Assembly: GCA_012839295.1 (NCBI GenBank)
Contig: DUNO01000013.1
Coordinates: 62,001 to 126,000, forward strand
DNA length: 64,000 nt
Source: Clostridiales bacterium
Lineage (GTDB): Bacteria > Bacillota > Clostridia > Lachnospirales > Lachnospiraceae
Direction: 5' to 3'
Shown here piece after piece: positions 1-10,306 of the stretch. Position 1 is the first letter of the stretch. Every line of letters begins with the position of its first letter. The notes under the pieces were generated by a model. The model was given only the letters and a program-made list of their open reading frames with translations, was not told the origin of the DNA and did not search any database. The position numbers and the translations under genes are program-made.

Positions 1-2
1 TT

Positions 3-626
3 AAACGGTGTTATGATGAATCTGTTTCGTATAATATATATGATAATATAAATGAAGAGCTACCTTACGAACCTATCGGATACAACTGTAAAAGTGGTTA
101 TTGTGCTAATGCCAGTCATTTCATTGCCCTCGGAGTTATGCCAGATGTTGAGGTGCCATCCTACTCTGAGCTACGGGAGAGAAAAGAATTGTCATGGTAT
201 AGTGAAAAGATGATACAATTTTTTAGTCAAAAACTGTTTGATGATAACCCTATAATTCATGAAAAAATAAATAATATTATCGTTATCAAAAGAGAAGAAG
301 ATTATATGGAGATATTAAGGCGAGAAATTATTATTTATGGTGTTGGAAGTTATGGGAAGAAACTATACAAACGTTTAATGGAGAACGGGATAACTCCTGC
401 ACTGGTGTGTGATAACGACCCGAAGAAACAAAGTGATTCAATCCTTTCAGTGAATACTATGATATTAAGGTTAAAGAAATATAATAATCCATTAATAGTA
501 GTCGCTATAAATGATGATAAAATCGTTTATGAGGTGTTTAATTTATTAAAAGACGTGAAAGCGGACTTATGTACATATTATACAATGGAGACAGCAATTA
601 GGCATATGATTAGAAATAGGGAGTAA
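3..626 (+). CDS. C-terminal part of a Cys-containing protein (possibly radical SAM/SPASM-like) fused to a Rossmann-like domain; 5' truncated by the window edge
   Basis: The frame of ORF 138..626 stays open back to position 3 (KRCYDESVSYN...CKSGYCANASHFIALGVMPDVEVPSY), so the ORF-track start is probably internal. The C-terminus has REIIIYGVGSYGKKLYKRL. The radical SAM assignment is a guess. Confidence 0.6.
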   Translation, partial: KRCYDESVSYNIYDNINEELPYEPIGYNCKSGYCANASHFIALGVMPDVEVPSYSELRERKELSWYSEKMIQFFSQKLFDDNPIIHEKINNIIVIKREEDYMEILRREIIIYGVGSYGKKLYKRLMENGITPALVCDNDPKKQSDSILSVNTMILRLKKYNNPLIVVAINDDKIVYEVFNLLKDVKADLCTYYTMETAIRHMIRNRE

Positions 627-635
627 GGTACGGTT

Positions 636-1757
636 ATGGGATTTTGTTGCTATGACGCATATAATGAAAAAAATATAATCTGGTTTTCAGCTATTGATAA
701 TAACGGATTGTATAGAATGGCTATTGATGATAGTGAAGTTGTCAAAGTAACTGATTTTCAACATGAGAGAAATATCGCTGAACTACATCGCAGAGTATTA
801 GCTTATAATAGAGTATTATTTTTTATACCATACAAAGGAAGAGGCATTAGTGCATATCATTTAGATACTGGACAAATGGAGTTCTTTCTTCCTAGCGACA
901 GAAAAGAAATACATGCATCGGATGCATTTATACATAAAGAAACAATATGGATCCTTCCGAGAGTGTTAGATCAACCTTTATATGAATTCAACATTACTCA
1001 TAAAAGGTTTTATAAGTATGAAGAATGGAATAATAGACTACTTAAACTATTAAATATAACTGATAAACATATTTTAAGTCTATCAGCAACATGCTTTCTG
1101 GATAGGATAATGTGGACTGTAATATATAATACGCCATATGTGATAAGAACTGAATTAATGTCTGGGAATGTAGACATTTATTATCTGTCGGATGAACTGC
1201 GCCTGAGAGGAATTGCTTATGATGAAGGGAAACATTGGTTAACAATGGAGAAAGGAGGAGATCTATTATATATAGACTTTTTAGCTGGCAATGCTGAAAT
1301 CTTTCATATAGATACTTCCAATGATGCGAGTTTTATGAATTTGATTATTGATGAAAAATCAGTGCTTGTATTACCCTGTAGGAACTCTAATATTTATAAA
1401 ATAGATAAAAGACAACAAACCGTTTCCGTAATTAAAGATAATTTGAAACAAAATGAAATAAAGAAGAGTTTGCCATTATATATGGGATGGATTAAAGGTG
1501 ATAATGGATTGTTAATCTTGCCAAGTGCGGGCGACAATATATTAAAGTGCACGGCTGAATATGAACCGAAATTAAAAATACTTCCTCAAAAATTGAAATG
1601 TGAAGGTAGTGTTTTTTATGAACGTAATAATGATTTTTTCATGAATTATATTGAAAATATAGATACATTAACGAGTATACTTGAGCCGCATCTAGATAGT
1701 GAGACTTTTGGAGCGGTAATTTGGAGATATATTAAAAATAATTCAGGTAGTATTTAA
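636..1757 (+). CDS. Hypothetical protein of the glycan cluster
   Basis: 373-aa ORF co-oriented with its neighbours; no family recognised. Confidence 0.7.
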   Translation: MGFCCYDAYNEKNIIWFSAIDNNGLYRMAIDDSEVVKVTDFQHERNIAELHRRVLAYNRVLFFIPYKGRGISAYHLDTGQMEFFLPSDRKEIHASDAFIHKETIWILPRVLDQPLYEFNITHKRFYKYEEWNNRLLKLLNITDKHILSLSATCFLDRIMWTVIYNTPYVIRTELMSGNVDIYYLSDELRLRGIAYDEGKHWLTMEKGGDLLYIDFLAGNAEIFHIDTSNDASFMNLIIDEKSVLVLPCRNSNIYKIDKRQQTVSVIKDNLKQNEIKKSLPLYMGWIKGDNGLLILPSAGDNILKCTAEYEPKLKILPQKLKCEGSVFYERNNDFFMNYIENIDTLTSILEPHLDSETFGAVIWRYIKNNSGSI

Positions 1758-1829
1758 CGACGTTTCAAGAGAATGATGTCAGCCAGACGCGGAAGAAGTC
1801 GAGTGGGGATTGATTGAAAGGTAAAGAGA

Positions 1830-3161
1830 ATGCGTAAGTATAAAAAAAAAGAATTGCTTGAAATTATAAAAACACTGCTTCAAGAAAATGATGCCATACG
1901 GACTTACATCCAACGAGAGGAAGAAGGCTCTATAGTTGAAACTCTCATAGAATGTCAGAGGGTTGGCATTCAAATTGGTGAAAAGATTGAGGAGGCAGAG
2001 GGTGAGGGGACGAGAACAGTAACCTTACTTGAGCAATATTGTGAAATGATTTACCAATTAAGTATGTCTTTAGAGAATAAAGAGTTATTTGGAAAACTTT
2101 TTAAAAAGATGAATGACATACTGCAAGAGATTTCATATAGCATAATTTCTGATATTCCGGAAGCCAAGAAAGAAATTATATTTTTACCCTATAAAGCATC
2201 TATGTGGGATAGCTTTGAAAGTATTTGGATAGCAGCAAAGGAGGATGCAGACTGTAATGTCTCTGTTATACCAATACCTTACTTTGATAAGAAGTCAAAT
2301 GGTACTTTAGGACAAATACATTACGAAGGAAATGAGTATCCAGAATATGTATCTATTATTTCATGGGAAGAATATAGCCTTAAAGAAAACCATCCGGATA
2401 TTGCATACATCCATAACCCCTATGATAACTGTAATAATGTGACAAGTATTCATCCTGCCTTTTATGCGAAGGAACTCAAAAAATATGTTGATACGCTTGT
2501 TTACATTCCATACTTTGTTACTTTTGATAATGTACCAGAACATCTTTGTGTACTTCCGGGTGCAATGTATGCAGATAAGGTAATTGTGCATTCAGAGAAA
2601 GTAAAAGATATTTATATAGAAGAGTTTCGTAAGTTTGAGGAAGAAAATAATTGCAAGGGAATATTTGGGGATATCGAGGAAAAGTTTCTTGCTCTTGGAT
2701 CTCCAAAGCTTGATAAAATTGCAAGTACCATAAGAGAAGATGTAGAAATTCCAGAGGTGTGGAAAAGGTTTATTATAAAACCTGATGGAACGAGAAAAAA
2801 GGTGGTATTTTATAACACGACGCTACAATCTTTATTGGATGGAAATGAAGCTTATCTAAAGAAATTGCAGGGGGTTCTGGATAGCTTTTACAATAAACGA
2901 GATGATATTACTCTCCTTTGGAGGCCACATCCGCTAATGGAAACAACGATCTCTTCTATGAGGCCAAAGTTATCAGGAATATATAAGAATATGGTTAATC
3001 AATTTAAGACCAGAGATTATGGAATTTATGATGATACGGCAGATTTATATCGTGCAATTGCTGTTTCAGATGCTTATTACGGTGATTGGAGCAGTATAGT
3101 AGTAATGTACAAGATGACAGGAAAGCCATGTATGATACAAAATATTGGAGTGAGAACATAG
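1830..3161 (+). CDS. CDP-glycerol glycerophosphotransferase-like protein
   Basis: C-terminus LLWRPHPLMETT...YGIYDDTADLYRAIAVSDAYYGDWSSIVVMYKMTGKPCMI resembles the TagB/TagF-type C-terminal region. Confidence 0.6.
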   Translation: MRKYKKKELLEIIKTLLQENDAIRTYIQREEEGSIVETLIECQRVGIQIGEKIEEAEGEGTRTVTLLEQYCEMIYQLSMSLENKELFGKLFKKMNDILQEISYSIISDIPEAKKEIIFLPYKASMWDSFESIWIAAKEDADCNVSVIPIPYFDKKSNGTLGQIHYEGNEYPEYVSIISWEEYSLKENHPDIAYIHNPYDNCNNVTSIHPAFYAKELKKYVDTLVYIPYFVTFDNVPEHLCVLPGAMYADKVIVHSEKVKDIYIEEFRKFEEENNCKGIFGDIEEKFLALGSPKLDKIASTIREDVEIPEVWKRFIIKPDGTRKKVVFYNTTLQSLLDGNEAYLKKLQGVLDSFYNKRDDITLLWRPHPLMETTISSMRPKLSGIYKNMVNQFKTRDYGIYDDTADLYRAIAVSDAYYGDWSSIVVMYKMTGKPCMIQNIGVRT

Positions 3162-3231
3162 TATTGTGTCAAGGAGTTTATATGAACATAACATGGAGGA
3201 AGTGTATAAAGAAGATAAGGAAAGATCAATT

Positions 3232-4302
3232 ATGGTAAAGGTTAGTATAATAGTGCCTGTATATCAAATACAGGCAAAGTTATTATCGGTTTGCATTGAG
3301 AGTCTGTTAAAACAAACGTATAAAGAAATAGAAATTATTCTTATTGACGATGGATCAAAGGATGAATGTTCAGAAATCTGTGATGATTATGCAAAGCAAT
3401 ATAACAGAATAGTTGTTCTGCATCAAGAAAATCAGGGAGTGTCTGTAGCAAGAAATAATGGCATTAGTATAGCTACAGGAGAATGGATTACTTTTGTTGA
3501 TGCAGATGATGTAGCGGAGCCAACAATGTGTGAGAAAGCATTAAGTTATGCTTTGGATTGTAATGCAGATATGGTAATGTTCTCTAATTATATACATCGG
3601 GATAATCACATGTATGAGCATGCTTTTTTTCATGATAATATACGAGTTTTTACAGATGAATTAAGAGAAGAGCTTCAGCTCAGGACAATGGTTCTTTATT
3701 ATCCTGAATGTTCATATAAGTCAGAATATATGCTAACAGGGCATACATTTGGTAAACTTATTAAAAAAGATTATTTACTTAAGAGTAAAGTTTTATTTAA
3801 TCCTGATTTGAGATTACAACAAGATGGAATATTTTATATGAATTTAATAGAATTGGGTGGTAGAATAGCCTATTTTAATGAACCACTTTATCATTATAGA
3901 GTTTATGATACTTCAAACTGTAAAAGAATTCGATCTGATGTTGAAGAAATTTATGATAAAGTTCGACGAGTTTTTCTGGAATTTATTGGGCAAAATGATA
4001 AACCCCAGAAATTTCTGGATGCATTTTATGCTAAATGTATCGCCGATATTTCACAAAGTATTAGGAGTGATTTTTTTAATTATTCGACGAAAGAATCATT
4101 GTTTCATAGATTGAAGAGATTAGACGAGTTTTTAAATAATGAGCCTTTTAAAACAGCAATATGCCGAGTGAATAAAGAATATTTAACAAAGCTAAAAAGA
4201 AGAAATTTGTTTTATTATAGATATGGATTATTATGGTTATTATGGCTTGATTGGGAGATATATGGAATAAAAAGTATTATTGGAAGGAGTAGAAGAAAGT
4301 GA
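3232..4302 (+). CDS. GT2 family glycosyltransferase
   Basis: MVKVSIIVPVYQ...IDDGSKDECSEICDDYAKQ...VSVARNNGISIATGEWITFVDADD. ATG at 3232 follows a purine-rich RBS; the ORF track starts at 3166. Confidence 0.9.
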   Translation: MVKVSIIVPVYQIQAKLLSVCIESLLKQTYKEIEIILIDDGSKDECSEICDDYAKQYNRIVVLHQENQGVSVARNNGISIATGEWITFVDADDVAEPTMCEKALSYALDCNADMVMFSNYIHRDNHMYEHAFFHDNIRVFTDELREELQLRTMVLYYPECSYKSEYMLTGHTFGKLIKKDYLLKSKVLFNPDLRLQQDGIFYMNLIELGGRIAYFNEPLYHYRVYDTSNCKRIRSDVEEIYDKVRRVFLEFIGQNDKPQKFLDAFYAKCIADISQSIRSDFFNYSTKESLFHRLKRLDEFLNNEPFKTAICRVNKEYLTKLKRRNLFYYRYGLLWLLWLDWEIYGIKSIIGRSRRK

Positions 4303-4329
4303 TGTATAAATATACGAAAGGAATTGTAT

Positions 4330-6510
4330 ATGGAAAATAGGCGGCCCAAAGTATCAATAATAATACCTTCTTTAAATGTTATTTCCTATATAGCTGAGTG
4401 TTTAGAAAGTGCAATTAATCAGACGCTGAAGGATATAGAAATCATCTGTGTGGACGCTGGTTCCACAGATGGTACACTGGAAGTGATTAATAGCTATGCA
4501 GCCAATGATAATCGAATTAAATTGATTGTTTCAGAGAAAAAAAGTTATGGTTATCAAATGAATATGGCTATGGATGTAGCTGCAGGTGAATATATCGGTA
4601 TTATTGAGTCTGATGATTATGTAAAATTGGATATGTATGAAGCCTTATATAAAATAGCAAAAGAAAATGGACTGGATTTTATAAAATCAGATTTTTATCG
4701 CTTTACAAGCAAAGAAGATGGCAGTATAAACAGTGCATATCATAATATTGCCTGGCAGAGTAAGTATTATAATAAGGTGATCAAACCACTGGAGGAGAGA
4801 ATAGCCTTTCGATTTATTATGAATACATGGAGCGGCATATATCGAAATGAATTTATAAAAGGAAATTCTATTCGTCATAATGAAACACCAGGTGCATCAT
4901 TTCAGGATAACGGATTTTGGTTTCAGACCTTTACCTTGGCTGAAAGAGCCTATTTTTTAGATAAGGCATATTATATGAATCGGAGGGATAATCCGAATTC
5001 GTCTGTCTTCAGCAAAGAAAAGGTATATTGTATTTGTGAAGAATATGACTACATACGTAGCTTTTTGCAAAAGAATAATTGCCTGGACAAGTTAAAGTTT
5101 TTATTTTCCTACATTTGTTATCAAAATTATAAATTTAATCTTAACAGGATAGCAGAGGAGTATAAACTTGAATTTCTAGAGAAATGCAGTGCTGACTTTA
5201 GAAAGATGCGTGATAATGGAGAACTTGATTATAGCCTGTTTGGTAAAGCAGAGTGGGAAATACTGCTTTCCATTATAGATAATCCAAAGGAATACTATGA
5301 AAAGGCAATTGTACAAAAAAGAGAGTTAATAGAGAAAATCACCGGGTATAAGAATGTAATTATATATGGTGTGGGGATGGTAGGGAAAAGAATCCTTTCA
5401 GAACTTACCTATGTAGCAAAGCCTGTGAATGTTATTTGTTTTGCGGTCAGCGATAAAAAGGGTAATCCAGAGGAGTTCAAGGGGGTACCGATCTATGGCA
5501 TTAATGACCTTACCCATCATGCCGAGGATGCAGCAATAGTAGTGGCTACTACGGAACAATATCATAATGAAATAATTTCGACTTTGGAAAAATTAAATTT
5601 TAAAAATATAATTCTTGTATCGGAATTTGGTCAAAATGAAGAATACCATTATGCAGCTTTAAGTATGGAGGATTATCCAAAAGAGCTCTCACAATGGTAT
5701 TATAAATCAACAGGACTTATACTAAATTTAGAAAATCCAAAGTCGTTTAATGAAAAGATACAATGGCTGAAGCTTAATGATGATAATGCTTTGAAGCGTG
5801 AATTGCTGGACAAATATGAAAGCCGTAAATGGGTAGCAGATAGGATTGGGGACAAGTATCTGGTTCCTCTTTTAGGGGTATGGGATAAATTTAATGATAT
5901 TGATTTTGAAAAACTTCCAGATAGTTTTGTATTAAAAACAACTCATGGAAGGGAATTTAATATATTCGTAGCCGATAAAAATGATATCGAAGAGTTTGAT
6001 AAGTATTCTGTAAAACGAAGAATAGAGGAATGGCTTTCCAAGGATTACGTGTTCTACTTTGGCTTCCAAACAGAATATAGGGGAATTAAGCCAAGAATAA
6101 TTGCGGAACCTATGATAGGGAATAAAGTCAAAGAAGATAATTATAAGTTTTTATGTTTTAATGGGGAACCAAAATATATTATTGTGGATACAAAAAAGGA
6201 TGCTTATGCTGATTGCAGAAGGGATATTTTTGATTTGGATTGGAGGCACCAGCCTTATGAAATCAAGTATCCAAAGGCGGATTCTATTCCTGACCAGCCT
6301 GTTCATTTAGAGGAAATGACTGAAATTGCAAAAAAATTATGCGAGGGTTTCAAATTTATAAGAATAGACTTGTTTGATACAAAAGAAAAGGTATTATTTA
6401 ATGAGGTAAAATTCTCGATAGGATCAGGAGTAGAGTATTTTAAACAGATGAGTTTTGCAAATCAATTAGGAAGTCTTATAAACATTAAGGCAAGTGAAAT
6501 GAAAGGGTAA
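4330..6510 (+). CDS. GT2 glycosyltransferase + Rossmann-like module + TupA-like ATP-grasp fusion
   Basis: N-term VSIIIPSLNVISYIAECLESAINQTLKDIEIICVDAGSTDGT; middle KNVIIYGVGMVGKRI; C-term KTTHGREFN...PRIIAEPMIGN...DNYKFLCFNGEPKYI...FIRIDLFDTKEKVLFNEVKF, typical of TupA-like ATP-grasp. Confidence 0.85.
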   Translation: MENRRPKVSIIIPSLNVISYIAECLESAINQTLKDIEIICVDAGSTDGTLEVINSYAANDNRIKLIVSEKKSYGYQMNMAMDVAAGEYIGIIESDDYVKLDMYEALYKIAKENGLDFIKSDFYRFTSKEDGSINSAYHNIAWQSKYYNKVIKPLEERIAFRFIMNTWSGIYRNEFIKGNSIRHNETPGASFQDNGFWFQTFTLAERAYFLDKAYYMNRRDNPNSSVFSKEKVYCICEEYDYIRSFLQKNNCLDKLKFLFSYICYQNYKFNLNRIAEEYKLEFLEKCSADFRKMRDNGELDYSLFGKAEWEILLSIIDNPKEYYEKAIVQKRELIEKITGYKNVIIYGVGMVGKRILSELTYVAKPVNVICFAVSDKKGNPEEFKGVPIYGINDLTHHAEDAAIVVATTEQYHNEIISTLEKLNFKNIILVSEFGQNEEYHYAALSMEDYPKELSQWYYKSTGLILNLENPKSFNEKIQWLKLNDDNALKRELLDKYESRKWVADRIGDKYLVPLLGVWDKFNDIDFEKLPDSFVLKTTHGREFNIFVADKNDIEEFDKYSVKRRIEEWLSKDYVFYFGFQTEYRGIKPRIIAEPMIGNKVKEDNYKFLCFNGEPKYIIVDTKKDAYADCRRDIFDLDWRHQPYEIKYPKADSIPDQPVHLEEMTEIAKKLCEGFKFIRIDLFDTKEKVLFNEVKFSIGSGVEYFKQMSFANQLGSLINIKASEMKG

Positions 6511-6516
6511 TTTAAA

Positions 6517-8004
6517 ATGGAAAAGATATTGATTGTTATTCCTGAATTATCCTATTCGGGTTCGGTATTTAGTTCAAAAAGAATATGTAGCGTATTAGTG
6601 GAAAACAATTATTGTGTTGATGTATGGAGCTATCAGGATGGAGGTTTTAGGAAAGAATTTGATGACATTGGGATTTATCCTAAAGTAATTGATAAAAATA
6701 ACGTGTATAAGGACAAAGCAATTGTAAAACAATTAAAAGGCTATGATCTTGTAATAGCTAATACTATCATAACCTATGCAATTGCGGATATTGCAAAAAA
6801 TATAGTACCGACAATCTGGTATATAAGAGAAGCTCAAAATTTGCCGTGGCAATTTTTTACTTCGGATATAAAAAGATATTTTGCGTTGTTAAGAGCTGAA
6901 AATATATATACGGTCAGTGAGTATGCAAAGGATTTTATTCAGAAAAATTATAATAAAAATGTTCAGGTAGTTCATAATTGTGTCGATGATGAATATGATT
7001 TGGTTGATGTGGATGAAACACAGGAGAATAACAGGAAAATAAAATTCTTATCACTAGGAACGATAGAGGAAAGAAAAGCATTTGATGTATTTCTTCATGC
7101 TTATATGTCAATGGACAGTGGATACCGGGATAGATGTGAAATGCATTTTGCCGGTCGGTTAATGAACTATGCAAAAAAGTACTATGAAGCATTATTTAAA
7201 GAAATAAAAGACGTGAAGGGTATTATTTATCATGGCGAGATTCAGGTGAGAGAGGAATTATTAAAATTGATTAAAAGCTCAGATGTAATAGTAGTTCCTT
7301 CAAAGGATGAATCCTGTTCTTTAGTGGTTCTTGAGGCCGCCATGCTGGGTAAACCAATTATAATCAGTGAAAATGTCGGAGCAAAATATATTGTCGATAA
7401 AGAGAATGGATGGATTTTTGAAACAAATAATGAAGTTGAACTAAAGAAAATATATCAATACATACTTGATAACCCATCAATTTTAGTGGATATGGGAGAA
7501 AAATCAAGGCAAAAATATATATCCACATCGACATATACGAGTTATAAGAAGCGGATTATAAAAATGGTGGAGGAGAATTTAAGTTCAAACAAAACCATAT
7601 ATGAAATAAGGCATATACATAAGAGAGGCATTGAGAGTATCCAAAGAAAGCTGGAAATGAAAAAAGACAAAGGATTATTATATCAATTTCCGTATTTAGA
7701 CGTTCCTTATGGAAGCAGAATAATTTTATATGCTGCCGGGGCAGTGGGACAATCATTTTATAATCAGAATAAAAAAAGCAGGCAGTATGATGTAGTATTA
7801 TGGGTGGACAAAGATTATGAGATATATAGGAATAATGGGCTGAATGTAAATCGAATTATTGATATTTTTAATACTTCTTATGATTATATTTTAATTTCTG
7901 TATTAAATAAGGAGGTTGCGCTCAATATAAAAACGTCTCTGATTAGCAAAGGAATTAAAGAAGAAAAGATTAAATGGGTTGATCCAATTTGTATTAAAAT
8001 ATAA
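6517..8004 (+). CDS. GT4 family glycosyltransferase with C-terminal Rossmann-like module
   Basis: LGTIEERKAFDVFLHA...VPSKDESCSLVVLEAAMLGKPIIISENVGAKYIV; C-term RIILYAAGAVGQSFYNQNKKSRQYDVVLWVDKDYE. Confidence 0.88.
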   Translation: MEKILIVIPELSYSGSVFSSKRICSVLVENNYCVDVWSYQDGGFRKEFDDIGIYPKVIDKNNVYKDKAIVKQLKGYDLVIANTIITYAIADIAKNIVPTIWYIREAQNLPWQFFTSDIKRYFALLRAENIYTVSEYAKDFIQKNYNKNVQVVHNCVDDEYDLVDVDETQENNRKIKFLSLGTIEERKAFDVFLHAYMSMDSGYRDRCEMHFAGRLMNYAKKYYEALFKEIKDVKGIIYHGEIQVREELLKLIKSSDVIVVPSKDESCSLVVLEAAMLGKPIIISENVGAKYIVDKENGWIFETNNEVELKKIYQYILDNPSILVDMGEKSRQKYISTSTYTSYKKRIIKMVEENLSSNKTIYEIRHIHKRGIESIQRKLEMKKDKGLLYQFPYLDVPYGSRIILYAAGAVGQSFYNQNKKSRQYDVVLWVDKDYEIYRNNGLNVNRIIDIFNTSYDYILISVLNKEVALNIKTSLISKGIKEEKIKWVDPICIKI

Positions 8005-8013
8005 GGAGTTACC

Positions 8014-10281
8014 ATGATATCGTTTGATGTTTTTGATACTTTAATAACGCGCACTACAGCAATACCCAGTGGGGTCTTTGCTTTAATGCAAGATGAATTA
8101 AGAAAGAACAGTATGTACTTTGATGTACCAGAGTACATAAGGGAGAATTTTGTTGATTTAAGATTAAATTCAGAAGTTTTAGCACGTAAATCATATTGCA
8201 ATGGAGCTTTGGAGGATATAACCTTACACCAAATTTATGATGCTTTGGCTATGACGGGAACATTGGAGGAAGACATTAGGATAAAACTATGTGTATTAGA
8301 AAGAGAAATCGAATACAAATGTTCCATAGGTATAGAGCAAAATATTGATAAAATTAAGGGTTATATTAAACAAGGTGAAAAAGTGGTTTTAATATCAGAT
8401 ATGTACCTTGAGGAAGATACGATACGTAAAATGCTTATAAAAGCAGATCCAATCTTTGAGAAAATAAAGATATATGTATCAAGTGGATATGGAAAGACGA
8501 AAGGCAGTACAAATCTTTTTTGGGCTGTGAAAAACATAGAAAAAGCTGAATTTTCTGAATGGACACACTATGGAGATAATCCTAAGACAGATATTCAATC
8601 AGCGGAGCGTCTAGGAATAAAAGCGCAGTATTTAAAGTTTGAGCCACTTTTAAAATGTGAATTAAAAGCATTAAAATATAATGAAAAAAATACGTTTATC
8701 CAACAGACAATTGGAATCGCCAGAAATACGAGATTATTTTATGGGCTAACAGCGGTAAAGGCAATTGGAAGTACAATAGGAGGGGCGGTTTTATTTCCAT
8801 ATGTATGGTGGATTATTCAAGAATCAATAAAGAAAAAGATAAGCCGTTTATATTTTATTGCAAGAGACGGTTTTATATTAAAAAAAATAGCCGATATTAT
8901 TATTAAAGAATTGGGATATCAGATAAATACGTATTATATATATGGCTCAAGACGAGCATGGAGGATGCCGTCCTTCAATAAATCGAATAGTGATGTGGAA
9001 CTATTACTAAATTGGTCACATCCTAATAATATAAAAACCATTATAGATCTGGCAGATGTATTTCAAATTACTGAATCACAATTAATAAGCTTTTTACCCA
9101 ATCATTATAAAAAAATAAAGTGTTTTACAGCGGCTAATTTTAAAATAATAAAAGAAAATCTGGCTGCAAATAACGAATTCAAGGAGTTTTTGTATAAGAT
9201 CCATGAAAATAAGAGAATGGAGGTCATCAAATATCTTCAACAGGAAATTGATTTTTCAGATGACAATATGGCTTTTGTGGAGTTAGCTGGAAGCGGATAT
9301 ACACAACTTTGTCTTGCTAATATCATATCTGAATTCTATCATTATCCAATTAAAACATTTTATTTTAAAATGGATAGAGTTCATAAGAATGTTAATTGTC
9401 GGTTTTTTGATTTTTTACCAAGTAATTTGTACCTACATGTTATTATTGAAATGCTTTGCAGAGCTCCTCAAAGTCAGACTATAGGTTATAAAGAAATTAA
9501 GAATAAGATGGTACCTATTCTTGGAGAAGAAGAAGGGCGTGCAATAATTCAACATGGAATATATGACTATATAGAAGGGATTGAATGGTTTACACAAGAA
9601 TATGTAAAATTAATTCAATCTACAGATATTAAGCCGTATAAATTGGAGTTATTATTAAAATATATGGATTATATAGCAAAAGAGCCCGATAAAGAAGTTA
9701 TGGAGTTTATTGGTGGAATGCCAAATAGTGTAACTGGTCGCGAAAATAAAGTGATCCAATATGCACCAGCATTGCTGAGGAGAGATATAATCAATATTTT
9801 TTTAAAAAGAACTTATGAATCTATTGAAACATATTATACCGGATCAGCTTTAGATTATTCTGTTTTGCGCTCTAATGATAGAAATAAAAAATTAATAGAA
9901 TTTTGTAAAAAGAACCACGACACATTTATAGGGAAATTTAGTCGTATTAAAAAAATATTAGTAGAAGGCAGATATCAACAAGGATTACAATACCAAATTC
10001 CCTTAGATATGATAGGGAAGAGAATTATTTTGTATGCGGCAGGAAATATCGGACAATCTTATTATCAGCAATTAAAAAGATACAATAAGTGTAAAATTGT
10101 ATTATGGGTAGATAAAAAATATGAGCAATTCCGTGAAATGGGGCTACCGGTATCTAATCCAGAGGAAATAGCCAAATATAAATTTGATAATATAATTATT
10201 GCAGTTGCTGATAAAAAGACGGCGGATAGTATTCGGGAAGAATTGATGAGTAAAGGAATAGATGCTGAGAAAATATTTTAG
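8014..10281 (+). CDS. HAD-superfamily hydrolase-like protein with C-terminal Rossmann-like module
   Basis: N-term MISFDVFDTLITR (HAD motif I), VVLISDMYLEEDTI, HYGDNPKTDIQSAERLGI; C-term RIILYAAGNIGQSYYQQLKRYNKCKIVLWVDKKYE. Confidence 0.85.
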   Translation: MISFDVFDTLITRTTAIPSGVFALMQDELRKNSMYFDVPEYIRENFVDLRLNSEVLARKSYCNGALEDITLHQIYDALAMTGTLEEDIRIKLCVLEREIEYKCSIGIEQNIDKIKGYIKQGEKVVLISDMYLEEDTIRKMLIKADPIFEKIKIYVSSGYGKTKGSTNLFWAVKNIEKAEFSEWTHYGDNPKTDIQSAERLGIKAQYLKFEPLLKCELKALKYNEKNTFIQQTIGIARNTRLFYGLTAVKAIGSTIGGAVLFPYVWWIIQESIKKKISRLYFIARDGFILKKIADIIIKELGYQINTYYIYGSRRAWRMPSFNKSNSDVELLLNWSHPNNIKTIIDLADVFQITESQLISFLPNHYKKIKCFTAANFKIIKENLAANNEFKEFLYKIHENKRMEVIKYLQQEIDFSDDNMAFVELAGSGYTQLCLANIISEFYHYPIKTFYFKMDRVHKNVNCRFFDFLPSNLYLHVIIEMLCRAPQSQTIGYKEIKNKMVPILGEEEGRAIIQHGIYDYIEGIEWFTQEYVKLIQSTDIKPYKLELLLKYMDYIAKEPDKEVMEFIGGMPNSVTGRENKVIQYAPALLRRDIINIFLKRTYESIETYYTGSALDYSVLRSNDRNKKLIEFCKKNHDTFIGKFSRIKKILVEGRYQQGLQYQIPLDMIGKRIILYAAGNIGQSYYQQLKRYNKCKIVLWVDKKYEQFREMGLPVSNPEEIAKYKFDNIIIAVADKKTADSIREELMSKGIDAEKIF

Positions 10282-10306
10282 CTCTAAAATACAAGGAGAA
10301 TTTACA

